Notes: a model not told the origin generated them from the letters alone. A stretch of 64,000 bases of DNA from JAHJQZ01 sp963676075 (GCA_963676075.2 CAXXNZ010000011.1:434001-498000), one strand, 5' to 3'. Shown: positions 43,684 through 53,619, counted from the first letter of the stretch. Program-made: numbers and translations.

Positions 43684-46323
43684 ATGACCGACGCCGACCT
43701 CACCTATCTCAAGGACTACAGCGCGCCCGAATTCATCATTCCGCGCACCGAGCTCAGTTTCGAGCTTCGCGACGAAGCCACCATCGTCAGGGCAAGGCTG
43801 TTCGTCGAGCCGGCAGCAGTGCGCAAGGCCGACAGCAAGCTCAGGCTCGACGGTCGCAGTCTGCGGCTGATCTCGGTTGGAATCGGCGGCCTGCCGCTCG
43901 GAGCCGAATTCTACTCGGTCGATTCGTCCGGCCTGACGCTGCATGAGCCGCCGGAGGACGCCTTCGAACTCGACATCGTCACCGAGATCGACCCGGCCGG
44001 CAACACCGAGCTGATGGGGCTTTACCGCTCCAGCGGCATCTGGTGCACGCAGTGCGAGCCGGAAGGATTCCGCCGCATAACCTATTTCCTCGACCGGCCG
44101 GACGTGCTGAGCGTCTATACCGTCAGGATCGAGGCCGACGCCAAGGCTGCGCCGGTGCTTCTGGCCAACGGCAATCTCACCGAGAGCGACGAGCTTGCTG
44201 GCGGGCGTCATTTCGCCGTCTGGCACGACCCATTCCCGAAGCCGAGCTATCTGTTTGCGCTCGTTGCGGGCGATCTCGGCCACATCGAGGACAATTTCAC
44301 CACCGCCTCCGGGCGCGAGGTGGCGCTTGGCATCTATTGCGAGCATGGCAAGGAGGAGAAGTGCCTTTACGCCATGGACGCGCTCAAGCGGTCCATGGCC
44401 TGGGACGAGAAGCGCTTCGGGCGCGAATACGACCTCAACCTGTTCAACATCGTCGCCGTCTCCGATTTCAATTTCGGCGCCATGGAGAACAAGGGCCTCA
44501 ACATCTTCAACGACCGCTACGTGCTGGCAGACCCTGCAACCGCGACCGATGCCGACTACGCCAACATCGAGGGCGTCATCGCCCACGAGTATTTCCACAA
44601 CTGGACCGGCGACCGGGTTACCTGCCGCGACTGGTTCCAGCTCTGTCTCAAGGAAGGGCTGACCGTTTATCGCGATCAGGAATTCTCGTCCGACGAGCGC
44701 TCCCGTGCCGTCAAGCGCATCGAGGACGTGCGGAAATTGCGGGCGGCGCAATTCCCCGAGGATTCCGGGCCTCTCGCTCATGCGGCGCGGCCCGACAGTT
44801 TCCGCGAAATCGAGAACTTCTATACGACCACTGTCTACGAGAAGGGCGCCGAGATCGTCCGCATGCTGTCGACCCTTTATGGCACCGACGGTTTCCTCAA
44901 AGGCTTCACCCGCTACATCGAGGACAATGACGGCAAGGCGGCAACCATCGAGGACTGGGTCGGCGCCTTCGAGCGCGCACTCGACACCGATCTCAGCCAT
45001 TTCCTCGAATGGTACAAGCAGGCCGGCACGCCTGAGATCACGGTCTCGGACGCATATGAGCCTGAAACCCAGACCTATCGTCTGACGCTTTCACAGAAAA
45101 CACGCCCGACGCCCAGTCAGCCGGACAAGCAACCGATGATGGTGCCGGTCAAGTTCGGGCTGGTCGGACCGAACGGACACGACCTCGAATTCACCTCGGC
45201 AGAAGGTGCCCGCGTCGAGGGTGACCTCATTGTCTTCGACCAGCCGGAAGCGGAGATCGTCTTCTCCGGCATCTCGGCCAGACCGGTGCCCTCGCTGTTC
45301 CGCGGCTTTTCGGCCCCGGTGAGCATGAACTCCAACATGAGTGACGAAGACCGGCTGTTTCTTGCCCGCCACGATTCCGACCCCTTCAACCGCTGGCAGG
45401 CCTTGCAGGACATCGCCCTCGACCTGATGGTTGCCGGCGCGCGGGCTGGCGGCGTGCTGACAGACACGGCCAAGGCCGACGGTCTGGCGGCGGCGCTCTC
45501 CGACACGCTCGCCGATGCCAGTCTCGACAATGCCTTCAAGGCTCAGGCACTCGCCTTGCCGGGACAGAGCACCGTTACCCAGGCGCTGGCCCATGATGTC
45601 GATCCGGATGCCGTTTATGCGGCCCACAAAGCCCTGCTTGCGCACATCGGCGCAGCGCTCACGGAAGAACTCGAAACCGCATATGGCGTTCTCGCCGACA
45701 CGGCTCTGCCCTATTCGACCGAGGCCGTGGCAACGCGGGCACGGAGCCTGAGGAACCAGTGCCTGGCACTGTGGGCAGCAGGCGGAAGCGACGCGGCGGC
45801 AGCGCGGATTGGCACGCATTATCATCAAGCCGACAACATGACGGATCGCATGGTGGCGCTCGAAATCGCCACGTCGCTGGGCTTGCCCGAAACCGACGGC
45901 CTGCTCGACGACTTCAAGGCCAATTTCGGCGGCAACCCGCTGCTCTATGACAAATGGCTGGCTCTGGTTGCGTCGCGCCCGGCAGCGGAAACGCTCGACC
46001 GGGTGAAGGCGATATATGCCGATCCGGCATTCCCCCGCCACAACCCCAACCGGCTGCGCTCGCTTGTTTTCGGTCTGGCCACGGGCAACCCGACGCAGTT
46101 CGCAAGGCCCGACGGCGCCGGCTTCCGCTTCGTCATCTCCGTTTGCGCCGATACCGACCCGGTCAACGCGCAGGTGTCCGCGCGTATTCTGACGGCATTC
46201 CGGTCTTTCCGTCTTTACGAAGCCGGCCGACAGGCGCGCGCCACCGAAGCGCTCGAATCACTCAAGGGCAAGGACCTGTCGCGAAACCTCTCCGACATCC
46301 TGTCGCGCGTTTTGTCACAATAA
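43684..46323 (+). CDS. pepN: Aminopeptidase N (M1 family)
   Basis: 879 residues, the length of bacterial PepN. Substrate-binding GAMENKGLNIFND near residue 263, the zinc site VIAHEYFHNWTGDRVTCRDWFQLCLKEGLTVYRDQEFSSD (HEYFH with the third ligand Glu in KEGLT), the catalytic Tyr in YEKGAEIVRM and the C-terminal helical domain. The cytoplasmic enzyme removes N-terminal residues from peptides, with preference for basic and neutral ones. Followed by a clear hairpin terminator and then the histidine kinase gene. Confidence 0.95.
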   Translation: MTDADLTYLKDYSAPEFIIPRTELSFELRDEATIVRARLFVEPAAVRKADSKLRLDGRSLRLISVGIGGLPLGAEFYSVDSSGLTLHEPPEDAFELDIVTEIDPAGNTELMGLYRSSGIWCTQCEPEGFRRITYFLDRPDVLSVYTVRIEADAKAAPVLLANGNLTESDELAGGRHFAVWHDPFPKPSYLFALVAGDLGHIEDNFTTASGREVALGIYCEHGKEEKCLYAMDALKRSMAWDEKRFGREYDLNLFNIVAVSDFNFGAMENKGLNIFNDRYVLADPATATDADYANIEGVIAHEYFHNWTGDRVTCRDWFQLCLKEGLTVYRDQEFSSDERSRAVKRIEDVRKLRAAQFPEDSGPLAHAARPDSFREIENFYTTTVYEKGAEIVRMLSTLYGTDGFLKGFTRYIEDNDGKAATIEDWVGAFERALDTDLSHFLEWYKQAGTPEITVSDAYEPETQTYRLTLSQKTRPTPSQPDKQPMMVPVKFGLVGPNGHDLEFTSAEGARVEGDLIVFDQPEAEIVFSGISARPVPSLFRGFSAPVSMNSNMSDEDRLFLARHDSDPFNRWQALQDIALDLMVAGARAGGVLTDTAKADGLAAALSDTLADASLDNAFKAQALALPGQSTVTQALAHDVDPDAVYAAHKALLAHIGAALTEELETAYGVLADTALPYSTEAVATRARSLRNQCLALWAAGGSDAAAARIGTHYHQADNMTDRMVALEIATSLGLPETDGLLDDFKANFGGNPLLYDKWLALVASRPAAETLDRVKAIYADPAFPRHNPNRLRSLVFGLATGNPTQFARPDGAGFRFVISVCADTDPVNAQVSARILTAFRSFRLYEAGRQARATEALESLKGKDLSRNLSDILSRVLSQ

Positions 46324-46365
46324 AACTTTTTGGCGCCAAGTGATTCTGCCGACTCGCAAATCCCG

Positions 46366-46392
46366 TCTTGCCCACGGCGGTGGGCAAGATTT
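46366..46392 (+). terminator. Intrinsic-type terminator after pepN
   Basis: A perfect 10-bp stem TCTTGCCCAC / GTGGGCAAGA with a GGCG loop, followed by only three T's. It starts 43 bases past the pepN stop. The stem is strong but the T-tract is short, so termination may be partial. Confidence 0.6.
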
Positions 46393-46476
46393 GCCTATGG
46401 ACAAGAGTCAGGCAGTTGATTCAACGTCCTAGTCGAAGCTGAAAACCGACTTCATCAGGCGGAGAGCAGGGGCGTA

Positions 46477-48168
46477 ATGAATACGGCGGAGTCATCCGGC
46501 GCCGAAAGCCATTCGGCTGGCCCGGATTCCAGATTTGCAGGTCGCACGGATGCCGAAGGCCGGTTCGCGGGAGCATCACGCCGCTCCCGGCTCACCCCCG
46601 CAACGCGCAAGTCGCTGCTAATCATCGCCTCACTCTATGCGCTCTTCGTGGCTGCCGACGTGACACTGACACAGGGCAATGCGGAATCCCGTGTCGACCT
46701 CGCCGCCGCGATGATCGCCGCCGGGCTCGACAACACCGCTATCGAGGCTGCCGAGAAATCCTTTGCTCCGATTGCCCGCACGCTCGATGCCGGCATGTTG
46801 GTCGCGGTAACAGACCGCAACGATATCGAGATCCTGCATAGCAATCCCCGCAAGGATTCACGCTCCGCTGCGCTGTTGCCCGAGTTCAGCGCCTCCCGCG
46901 CTATTGCCGGCCCGCTCGGCACGGTCGAAGTGCGACAGTCGCGACAGGACACGCTCATCCCTGTCGTGCTGCGCGCCCTTGCCGCGCTCGGCATTGCAGG
47001 TTTGCTGGCAGTTCGAACCCTCAGGCGGGTCGGGATCACCGAAACGCGGCGGCGCGCCAATACGCTTGCCGCCGCTATGGATGGAACTACTGACGGGCTC
47101 GCCATCTGGGACGCCAATAACGTTCTTGTCGCCACAACCGGCAGTATTGCCAACGCTGCACTGGTCCCCCCGGCGCTGCTGCGCCGCGGTGCACTCTATG
47201 ACGATTTTCACAGTGCCCTCACCGGAGCCGGCGAACTCGAAGAGCTGTCCGACACTGGCACCGGCCGTCGCCTGCACGTCACGCTCCGCAACGGCGATGC
47301 CTGGGAGCTGCGCGAGCACATCACGCGCGACAGGCTGCGGATCGTGCATTTCATCGATGACGGCACGCGCATCCGCCTTGCCAGCGAAGTGGCGCACCTG
47401 CGCACCCGTATCGAGCAGATGGCGAACGAGTTGCAGACCCAGCGCCTGCGCGGCGACGCTGCCAGCCGCTCGAAATCGCTGTTCCTGAGTCAGCTCAGCC
47501 ATTCTCTCAGAACCCCGCTCAATCACATCATCGGCTTTGCCGATCTCTTGCATCACCAGAGCTTCGGTCCGATCGGCGACGCGCGCTATCTGTCCTACGC
47601 CGCCAACATCAAGCAATCGGGACAGGCCTTGCTCGACAAACTGGCCAGCATGCTCGAACTCGCCGAGTTCGATGCCGGCCAGCGCGTGCTCAACCGCGAG
47701 CCGATCCGCCTGGGCGAACTGTTCGACTGGACCGAGATGCGCTACCTCGAACAGGCGCGGCGCGCGGGCATCGAGATTGCGCTCGAGCGCTCGGACGACA
47801 TTATCGTTCTCGGCGACCGGCTTGGCCTCAGGCGCCTGATCGGTTCGATCATCGACAACTCGCTGAAGTTCACGCCAAGTGGCGGGTCGATCACCATTGC
47901 GGCCTGGCACAGCAGCGACGGCGTCGTGCTTGAGTTCACCGACACCGGCATCGGCATCCACTCCGATACGCTGACCGTGCTCAACACCTCCTTCGCGCTT
48001 TCCAATGACCGGCGCGGCAACGGCATTGCGATCGCGCGCGCTATTGCCGAGTTGAGCGGCGGACAATTGCAGATCAACTCGAGCCCCGGCATCGGCACGA
48101 CCGTTGCCGTCGTCCTGCCCATCAAGACAGAAACACCGGCAGAGGCGATCTCCCAGCAGGTCGCCTGA
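46477..48168 (+). CDS. Membrane histidine kinase with atypical H-box
   Basis: 563 residues. Two membrane segments (about 46-64 and 166-182) flank a roughly 100-residue periplasmic part, then a PAS-like region (TDGLAIWDANNVLVATTGS) and coiled coil. The DHp H-box reads SHSLRTPLNHIIGFADLL with His342; the residue after His is Ser instead of the near-invariant Glu. The ATPase has DNSLKFTPSGG, DTGIGI and RGNGIAIARAIAEL. The DHp style again resembles the PdhS group. No response regulator is adjacent. It sits between pepN and glnE, as I recall from other rhizobia. Confidence 0.85.
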   Translation: MNTAESSGAESHSAGPDSRFAGRTDAEGRFAGASRRSRLTPATRKSLLIIASLYALFVAADVTLTQGNAESRVDLAAAMIAAGLDNTAIEAAEKSFAPIARTLDAGMLVAVTDRNDIEILHSNPRKDSRSAALLPEFSASRAIAGPLGTVEVRQSRQDTLIPVVLRALAALGIAGLLAVRTLRRVGITETRRRANTLAAAMDGTTDGLAIWDANNVLVATTGSIANAALVPPALLRRGALYDDFHSALTGAGELEELSDTGTGRRLHVTLRNGDAWELREHITRDRLRIVHFIDDGTRIRLASEVAHLRTRIEQMANELQTQRLRGDAASRSKSLFLSQLSHSLRTPLNHIIGFADLLHHQSFGPIGDARYLSYAANIKQSGQALLDKLASMLELAEFDAGQRVLNREPIRLGELFDWTEMRYLEQARRAGIEIALERSDDIIVLGDRLGLRRLIGSIIDNSLKFTPSGGSITIAAWHSSDGVVLEFTDTGIGIHSDTLTVLNTSFALSNDRRGNGIAIARAIAELSGGQLQINSSPGIGTTVAVVLPIKTETPAEAISQQVA

Positions 48169-48225
48169 TCATTTGCAGCTTTGAGATCTAGAGCTGATCA
48201 TTTTCAGGCGGCTTTCCCCTTGCGT

Positions 48226-48378
48226 CCCTCCCCTTGATGGGGAGGGTGGCCCGGCAAAGCCGGGTCGGGTGGGGTGGAGCCACAGGCACCGGGCGCGGGG
48301 CCTCACCCCCACCCAGGCTCACAACGGACTTAGCAAGGGCTAAGTCCTGTTCGCCAACCCTCCCCACAAGGGGGAGGG
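48226..48378. repeat. Mosaic palindromic intergenic repeat
   Basis: Between the convergent kinase and glnE genes. Hairpins in order: CCCTCCCC-TTGAT-GGGGAGGG (48226-48246), CCCGGC-AAA-GCCGGG (48250-48264), GGACTTAGC-AAGG-GCTAAGTCC (48326-48347), and CCCTCCCC-ACAAG-GGGGAGGG (48358-48378). The first and last hairpins are near copies, so the element has repeated ends around a variable core. This pattern, with flanking GGGTGGGGTG, resembles a widespread rhizobial repeat family. It may also act as a bidirectional terminator. Confidence 0.7.
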
Positions 48379-48415
48379 AAACCTCGCGACTGCTTCCGCA
48401 AAAAAAAGACAAAAC

Positions 48416-51298
48416 CTAAAGCAAGCGCGCTCGCGCGTACCAGGCTTCGGCGGCGGCACCGACTTCCTTTTTCATCGCCTCGACATCTGCAGCCAGGAAG
48501 GCAAAATCGGGCGCATTGCATAGCCGTGCCAGAAGCTCGCGGAACGCATCTGTCCAGTGCCCCTCCCGGAACGGTTCGACAAGACAGGCACTCATTGCCT
48601 GCAGGATCGCCGAATACTGGCCGTAGATCGCAGCGAGCCGTTCGGCCTCGGGCAGCCAGCCCAGCTCGTTCATGCGCGCGAACACTTCCGGCGCCGGGGC
48701 ATGGGGCAAGGCCAGGGCCTTGTGATCGACCAGTTGCGCCGACTGGGCGATGAAGTCGAGATCCATCAGCCCGCCCTCCGCCAGCTTGAGGTCGAACTCG
48801 TGCCGGGGTTTGCGGTCGCGCAAGAGCCGTGCGCGCATCTCGATGACGTCATCGATCGTCTTGTCGCGTGGGTGCGGCGCATCGAGAATTTCGGCGATGG
48901 TTGCCTCGACAATCCCATTGAGCCCGTCATCGGCATAAACCACACGCGCCCGTGTCAGCGCCAGGTGCTCCCAGGTCCAGGCATCGCGGGTCTGGTAAGT
49001 GGTGAACCCGGTCAGCGACGTGGCAAGCGGACCGGCATTGCCCGATGGCCTTAACCGCATGTCGGTTTCATAGAGCACACCGGTTGCCGTCGGCGCGGAA
49101 AGGGCGGCGATCAGGCGCTGGGTCAGCCGGGCGAAATAATGCGACGGCGCCAGGGGTTTTTTGCCATCAGACTGCTCGACGCCAGGCGGCACGGAGTACA
49201 GCAGGATGAAATCGAGATCCGAGGTCGCGGTCATCTCGGCGCTCGCCATCTTGCCGAAGGCCAAAAGCGCAATTTGCGCCCCAGGCACCTCGCCGAAACT
49301 CAGCGCGAACTCTTTGCGCACTGCTGAAAACAGCCGATGCAGCAGCGTTTCGGCAAGCGCCGTGAACTGTCGGCCGGCATTGACGGCCTGCACGTTGCCG
49401 GAGAGCAGACCCGCCGAAATGAGGAACTTCTGCTCCTGGCCGATCAGCCGCGTGCGGTCAATCAGATCCTCGTAGGAAACGGCGTCGGCAAGGAAGCCGT
49501 CGACCTTGCCAACGAGCGCAGCGCGACGGTTGATCTCGTTGGGGAATGCCGGGTCGATCAAACCATCCAGGATATGAGCGCGATGGATCACCTCCTCGGC
49601 GAGGCGAGGCGCCGAGGCCATGAAGTCGACGAGCAGGCGCCTCAGATGCTCGTGCGCTTCGAGAATTGCGAACAGCTGCACGCCGGCAGGAAGCCGCGAC
49701 AGGAAGGAATCGAAACGCATCAGTGCTGCATCGGCATTGCGCGCTTCGGACAAAGAGACCAGCAGCAGCGGCAGCAGGGAGGTCAGTTTGGCGCGGGCCG
49801 CCGACGTGCGCGTTGCCGCATAGCCACCGGCATGCCACTTGCGCACCGTTGCCGTGACGATCGTGGGTTCGGCGAAGCCCATTTCACTCAGATTCTTGAG
49901 CGTTCCCGGATCGTCTTCATTGCCGGTGAATACGAGGTTGCCGCCGGAGCCGGACAGGCTCTTGGCCTCCTTGAACAGTTCCCCGTAGCTTTCGCGGACC
50001 CGTGACGTGGCCATACGATAGTCGTGCTCGAATTCGGCAAGACCCGGCGCCCCACACATGGCGGCGATAACGGCCAGATCGGCTTCGGATTCCGGCATGG
50101 TATGGGTCTGTTCGTTGCGGCGGATCTGGAGCCTGTTTTCGGCGGCACGCAATTTCCAGTAGACCGCGATCAGTTCATCGGCCGTTTCCTCGGCGATCCA
50201 GCCATTGGCAGCCAGGTGCCTCAAGGCATGCGCGGTCGGGCGTACGCGCAGATCACGGTTACGACCGCCGGCGATAAGCTGTTGGGTCTGAGCGAAGAAC
50301 TCGATTTCGCGGATGCCGCCACGTCCGAGCTTGACCGAATGGCCGGCGACATCTTCGTCGCCGATCCGGCGAGCAATGTCGATCTGCCGCTTCATCGCCT
50401 GCACGTCGGCAATTGTCGCGTAATCGAGATGCTTGCGCCAGACGAAGGGGGCCAGTTCGGCAAGGAACGCCTCGCCGGTTGCATGATCGCCGGCAACGAC
50501 CCGCGCCTTGATCCAGGCGGCACGTTCCCAGTTCTGACCGCGCGACTCGTAATACTGCATTGCGGCGTTGACGCTGATCGCCACGGGCGTCGACGACGGA
50601 TCGGGTCTGAGCCTCAAGTCGACACGGAAGACGAACGCCCCTCCCGGCCCGGCTTCGAGCATGCCGACAAGGCGCCGCAACAGCTTCTGATAGAACTTGC
50701 CCGCTTCAAGCGGATCGGCAAGCGCCGTCTGATCGGCATCGAAAAAGGCGACAATGTCGACATCGGAGGAATAGTTGAGCTCTCGTCCGCCAAGCTTGCC
50801 GAGAGCGAAGATCGCCAATCCGCTCTGCTCGGCGGGATGGCGATCGGGATCGAGCGTGATGCTGCCCGCCACTCCCGCTTCAGCGGTGGCGCTGCCGAGC
50901 GCTGCGTGAAGCACGGCGTCGGCAAAATCTGACATGGCGCACACCGCCTGTTCCGTCGTCCAGGCGCCGCCAAGTTCGGCAAGTCCGGCCAACAGAGCCA
51001 GCCGCGCCTTTGCCACGACCAGCTTGGGCGCCAGATCGTCGGGTTCGAGTGTGTGGCTCTCGGCAACATCGGCAAGCAGGGCGGCAAGTCCTGCGTCGGC
51101 GTCATCATCAAGCGCTGCCTCAAGCCAGTCGGCCTCGGCATGGGCGAGTTCTGTCAGATAGGGCGACGGCGCCAGCAGCGTGTGCAGCACCTCGGCACTG
51201 CCAAGGATGCGCGCGTGTCGCGCCGGATCGAATCCGTCGAGCGGATCGGTGTTCTCGGCGATCCGCGGGATCGGCCTGAGGGCTTCGGCAAGTCTCAT
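48416..51298 (-). CDS. glnE: Bifunctional glutamine synthetase adenylyltransferase/adenylyl-removing enzyme
   Basis: 960 residues, full family length. Two nucleotidyltransferase domains: the N-terminal adenylyl-removing half with YSSDVDIVAFFDADQ near residue 180 and FVFRVDLRLRPDPSS, and the C-terminal adenylylating half with SDLDFILLYS and YETDMRLRPSGNAG. The enzyme attaches or removes AMP on glutamine synthetase in answer to PII protein and glutamine. All Asp residues of both DxD motifs are intact. The gene ends convergent with the histidine kinase and is preceded by a palindromic repeat. Confidence 0.95.
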   Translation of the reverse strand: MRLAEALRPIPRIAENTDPLDGFDPARHARILGSAEVLHTLLAPSPYLTELAHAEADWLEAALDDDADAGLAALLADVAESHTLEPDDLAPKLVVAKARLALLAGLAELGGAWTTEQAVCAMSDFADAVLHAALGSATAEAGVAGSITLDPDRHPAEQSGLAIFALGKLGGRELNYSSDVDIVAFFDADQTALADPLEAGKFYQKLLRRLVGMLEAGPGGAFVFRVDLRLRPDPSSTPVAISVNAAMQYYESRGQNWERAAWIKARVVAGDHATGEAFLAELAPFVWRKHLDYATIADVQAMKRQIDIARRIGDEDVAGHSVKLGRGGIREIEFFAQTQQLIAGGRNRDLRVRPTAHALRHLAANGWIAEETADELIAVYWKLRAAENRLQIRRNEQTHTMPESEADLAVIAAMCGAPGLAEFEHDYRMATSRVRESYGELFKEAKSLSGSGGNLVFTGNEDDPGTLKNLSEMGFAEPTIVTATVRKWHAGGYAATRTSAARAKLTSLLPLLLVSLSEARNADAALMRFDSFLSRLPAGVQLFAILEAHEHLRRLLVDFMASAPRLAEEVIHRAHILDGLIDPAFPNEINRRAALVGKVDGFLADAVSYEDLIDRTRLIGQEQKFLISAGLLSGNVQAVNAGRQFTALAETLLHRLFSAVRKEFALSFGEVPGAQIALLAFGKMASAEMTATSDLDFILLYSVPPGVEQSDGKKPLAPSHYFARLTQRLIAALSAPTATGVLYETDMRLRPSGNAGPLATSLTGFTTYQTRDAWTWEHLALTRARVVYADDGLNGIVEATIAEILDAPHPRDKTIDDVIEMRARLLRDRKPRHEFDLKLAEGGLMDLDFIAQSAQLVDHKALALPHAPAPEVFARMNELGWLPEAERLAAIYGQYSAILQAMSACLVEPFREGHWTDAFRELLARLCNAPDFAFLAADVEAMKKEVGAAAEAWYARARLL

Positions 51299-51312
51299 AC
51301 AGGCTCGCTTCC

Positions 51313-51416
51313 AGATCGTTTCACCGTTTCATTGAAACACTGAACGGATCTAGCCTTTTGTTTTGTCGCGTTTTCTAGTCGCAAAACCGGTATCCACTTT
51401 TGCTGAAAACGCTCTA
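51313..51416 (-). repeat. RIME-like two-hairpin palindromic repeat, copy A
   Basis: Read on the minus strand from 51416: TAGAGC, outer stem GCGTTTTC/GAAAACGC enclosing an inner GCAAAA/TTTTGC stem, the linker CGCGACAAAACAAAAG, then a second imperfect hairpin from AGATCCGTT to AACGATCT (ending 51313). The initial TAG is the stop codon of the histidine kinase gene. The same architecture recurs at 63324-63428. The pattern resembles the rhizobial RIME family, from memory. Confidence 0.75.
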
Positions 51417-52916
51417 GTCTGAGGGAAGATCGAGTACGGCGCGAAGACCCGGCGCATTGTCCTCGAGGCGCAATTCGCCCCTGTGCAGCCGCGCCACGGC
51501 GGAGACCAGCGACAAGCCGAGCCCGGACCCCGGCTCGGTACGGCTTTTTTCGAGCCTGACAAAACGCTCGATGGCATGTTCACGGTCTCCCTCCGGAATA
51601 CCCGGTCCATTATCGGCGACTGAGATAACAATACGCCCGTCAGTTCGCCCGGCCGACAGGACGACCTTACCGTCTCCGTCTTCGCGGCCAGCGTATTTTA
51701 TGGCGTTCTCCAAAAGGTTCACAAGCGCCTGGCCGACCAATTCGCGATTGGCCATCATGGAGATGCCCGGCGTGACGTCGGTGATGAGCGCCAGTCCAGC
51801 GTCCTCCGCGACCGGTTGGTAGAGCTCGGCAACGTCCTCGGCCACAGTCGAAATATCGGTCTCGGCGAAAGCGCCGGAGGGCGTGCCGGCCTCGACACGG
51901 GCGATCATCAGCAAGGCATTGAAGGTGCGGATGAGCTGATCGGATTCGGCAATGGTGGTTTCGAGCGCCTCGCGCAGCTGCTCGGGCGTACGGCCTTCGC
52001 GCAATGCCGATTCCGCCTTGTTGCGCAACCGCGTCAGCGGCGTCTTGAGGTCATGAGCAACATTGTCGGTCACTTCCTTGAGCCCGACCATGAGCTGCTC
52101 GATCCGGTCGAGCATGGCGTTGAGATCGGTTGCCAGCGCGTCGAACTCATCATGGCGTTTGGTGACCTGCACGCGTTCGGACAAGGCGCCGGACATGATC
52201 TTTGCCGATGTACCGGATATCGAATCGATGCGCTTGAGAACACGGTTCGCCGTTAGCCCGCCGGCAACGACCGACAAAAGCACGATGCCGAGCATGCCAA
52301 TGGCAAAGCCCTGGAAGATGATCTCGGAAAAACCGCGCCGCTCGACCACATCACGGCCGACAACAAGCCGCAAACCGCTTGGCAGCGTGACGGACCGCGC
52401 CACCGCATAACCGGTCGAATCGGGAGGCCCGCCTTGACCCGCGCCCAGCGCGCCGCCGCGGTCGTATGAGAAGGTGTAGAACCCGTCAGTGCTCAACACG
52501 TTGTCGGGAAGCCCGGTGATGTTGCCGACCAGCTGGTGGCCAAGATCGTCGCCGAGATAATAGACCCCTGCCCCCGGCCGGTTGGCAAAACGCTGCACAG
52601 CGAGCGCCATCGCCTGGGCGCCCTGCTGCATTTCCATGCGCTGGAACTGTCTGATCTCGCGATCGATATCGGCGCCCTGCTGGCGCTGCAGCACCACCGA
52701 TGACTGGTAGGCCATGAAGGCCAGCAGCACGATGGCGGCGATGACGAAGATCAGAATGAACAGGAAGGTCAGTCGCACTGTGGTCGTGCGCCACAGATAG
52801 GCGATGCGGGCAAACAGGGACTGTCGCGCCGGGCGCGGCGTGCCGTCCCGTCTGTTTTTTACCGTTGCCGCGGACGGCGCCCCCTTGCCCGCTTCGCCGG
52901 GGCGGGCGTCAGGCAC
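51414..52916 (-). CDS. Sensor histidine kinase of the degP-linked two-component system
   Basis: 500 residues (GTG start). After a 40-residue polar N terminus, membrane helices at about 47-70 and 195-218 flank a periplasmic domain of some 125 residues. HAMP domain (RVLKRIDSISGTSAKIMSGALSERV), DHp H-box NVAHDLKTPLTRLRNKAE with His288, and catalytic motifs NLLENAIKYAG, DNGPGIP and GSGLGLSLVSAVARLH. Its gene overlaps the response regulator gene by eight bases. The link to degP suggests an envelope-stress input, by context only. Its TAG stop lies in the adjacent repeat. Confidence 0.92.
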   Translation of the reverse strand: MPDARPGEAGKGAPSAATVKNRRDGTPRPARQSLFARIAYLWRTTTVRLTFLFILIFVIAAIVLLAFMAYQSSVVLQRQQGADIDREIRQFQRMEMQQGAQAMALAVQRFANRPGAGVYYLGDDLGHQLVGNITGLPDNVLSTDGFYTFSYDRGGALGAGQGGPPDSTGYAVARSVTLPSGLRLVVGRDVVERRGFSEIIFQGFAIGMLGIVLLSVVAGGLTANRVLKRIDSISGTSAKIMSGALSERVQVTKRHDEFDALATDLNAMLDRIEQLMVGLKEVTDNVAHDLKTPLTRLRNKAESALREGRTPEQLREALETTIAESDQLIRTFNALLMIARVEAGTPSGAFAETDISTVAEDVAELYQPVAEDAGLALITDVTPGISMMANRELVGQALVNLLENAIKYAGREDGDGKVVLSAGRTDGRIVISVADNGPGIPEGDREHAIERFVRLEKSRTEPGSGLGLSLVSAVARLHRGELRLEDNAPGLRAVLDLPSD

Positions 52917-53580
52917 GGATCATGTATCCCGCGCCGCGGATGGTGTGCAGGAGCGGCGACGAATGACCCTTGTCGATCTTGGACCTCAGACGCGACATAT
53001 GCACGTCGATGACATTGGTCTGCGGGTCGAAATGATAGTCCCAGACGTTCTCGAGCAGCATGGTGCGGGTCACGACCTGACCGGCATGCTTCATCAGATA
53101 CTCGAGAAGCCGGAATTCGCGCGGCTGCAAAAGGATGGTTTCTCCGTCGCGCTCGACCTTGCGCGACAAGCGTTCGAGCGTCAGGTCGCCCACCTGGTAG
53201 ACGGTCTGGGCTTCGGACGGGCTGACACGGCGGGCCAGGACCTCGACGCGGGCCAGAAGTTCGGAGAATGCGTAGGGTTTGGTGAGGTAGTCGTCGCCCC
53301 CCGCCCTCAGTCCGGTCACACGGTCGTCGACTTCGCCAAGCGCGGAGAGGATCAGGACCGGCGTCTTGTCGCCTTCGGCGCGAAGTGACTCGATGATCGA
53401 CAGCCCGTCACGGCGCGGCAACATGCGGTCTATGATCATCACGTCATAGTCCATGCCCGAAGCCATGGCGTATCCGGTTTCACCGTCGGATGCGTGATGG
53501 GTCACATGTCCCACCTCGTCCAGGGCCTGGATAAGATAGGAAGCCGCCTCACGATCATCTTCGACAAGCAGGATTTTCAT
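52909..53580 (-). CDS. OmpR-family response regulator, degP-linked
   Basis: 223 residues. Receiver with D8/D9, phosphoacceptor D51 (VMIIDRMLPRRDGL) and Lys in DDYLTKPYAFSELLARVEVL. Winged-helix output with NVWDYHFDPQTNVIDVHMSRLRSKID and IRGAGYMIRA. The DNA-binding part is of the OmpR/CpxR class. It follows degP by 87 bases and a strong hairpin, and precedes its kinase gene with an eight-base overlap. Control of degP or cell-envelope genes is a reasonable guess. Confidence 0.93.
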   Translation of the reverse strand: MKILLVEDDREAASYLIQALDEVGHVTHHASDGETGYAMASGMDYDVMIIDRMLPRRDGLSIIESLRAEGDKTPVLILSALGEVDDRVTGLRAGGDDYLTKPYAFSELLARVEVLARRVSPSEAQTVYQVGDLTLERLSRKVERDGETILLQPREFRLLEYLMKHAGQVVTRTMLLENVWDYHFDPQTNVIDVHMSRLRSKIDKGHSSPLLHTIRGAGYMIRA

Positions 53581-53619
53581 CGTCTCTATCCGTACCGTCC
53601 GACCGCCAGTGGCTCAATG

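Noticed and set aside
48226..48378. CRISPR-like array
   Set aside because: The repeated hairpins occur only at the two ends, with different inner hairpins and no regular spacers.
51414..53580. Naming the degP-linked two-component pair feuP/feuQ
   Set aside because: The family fits, but the position next to degP and glnE differs from the feuPQ locus as I remember it; no symbol is assigned.
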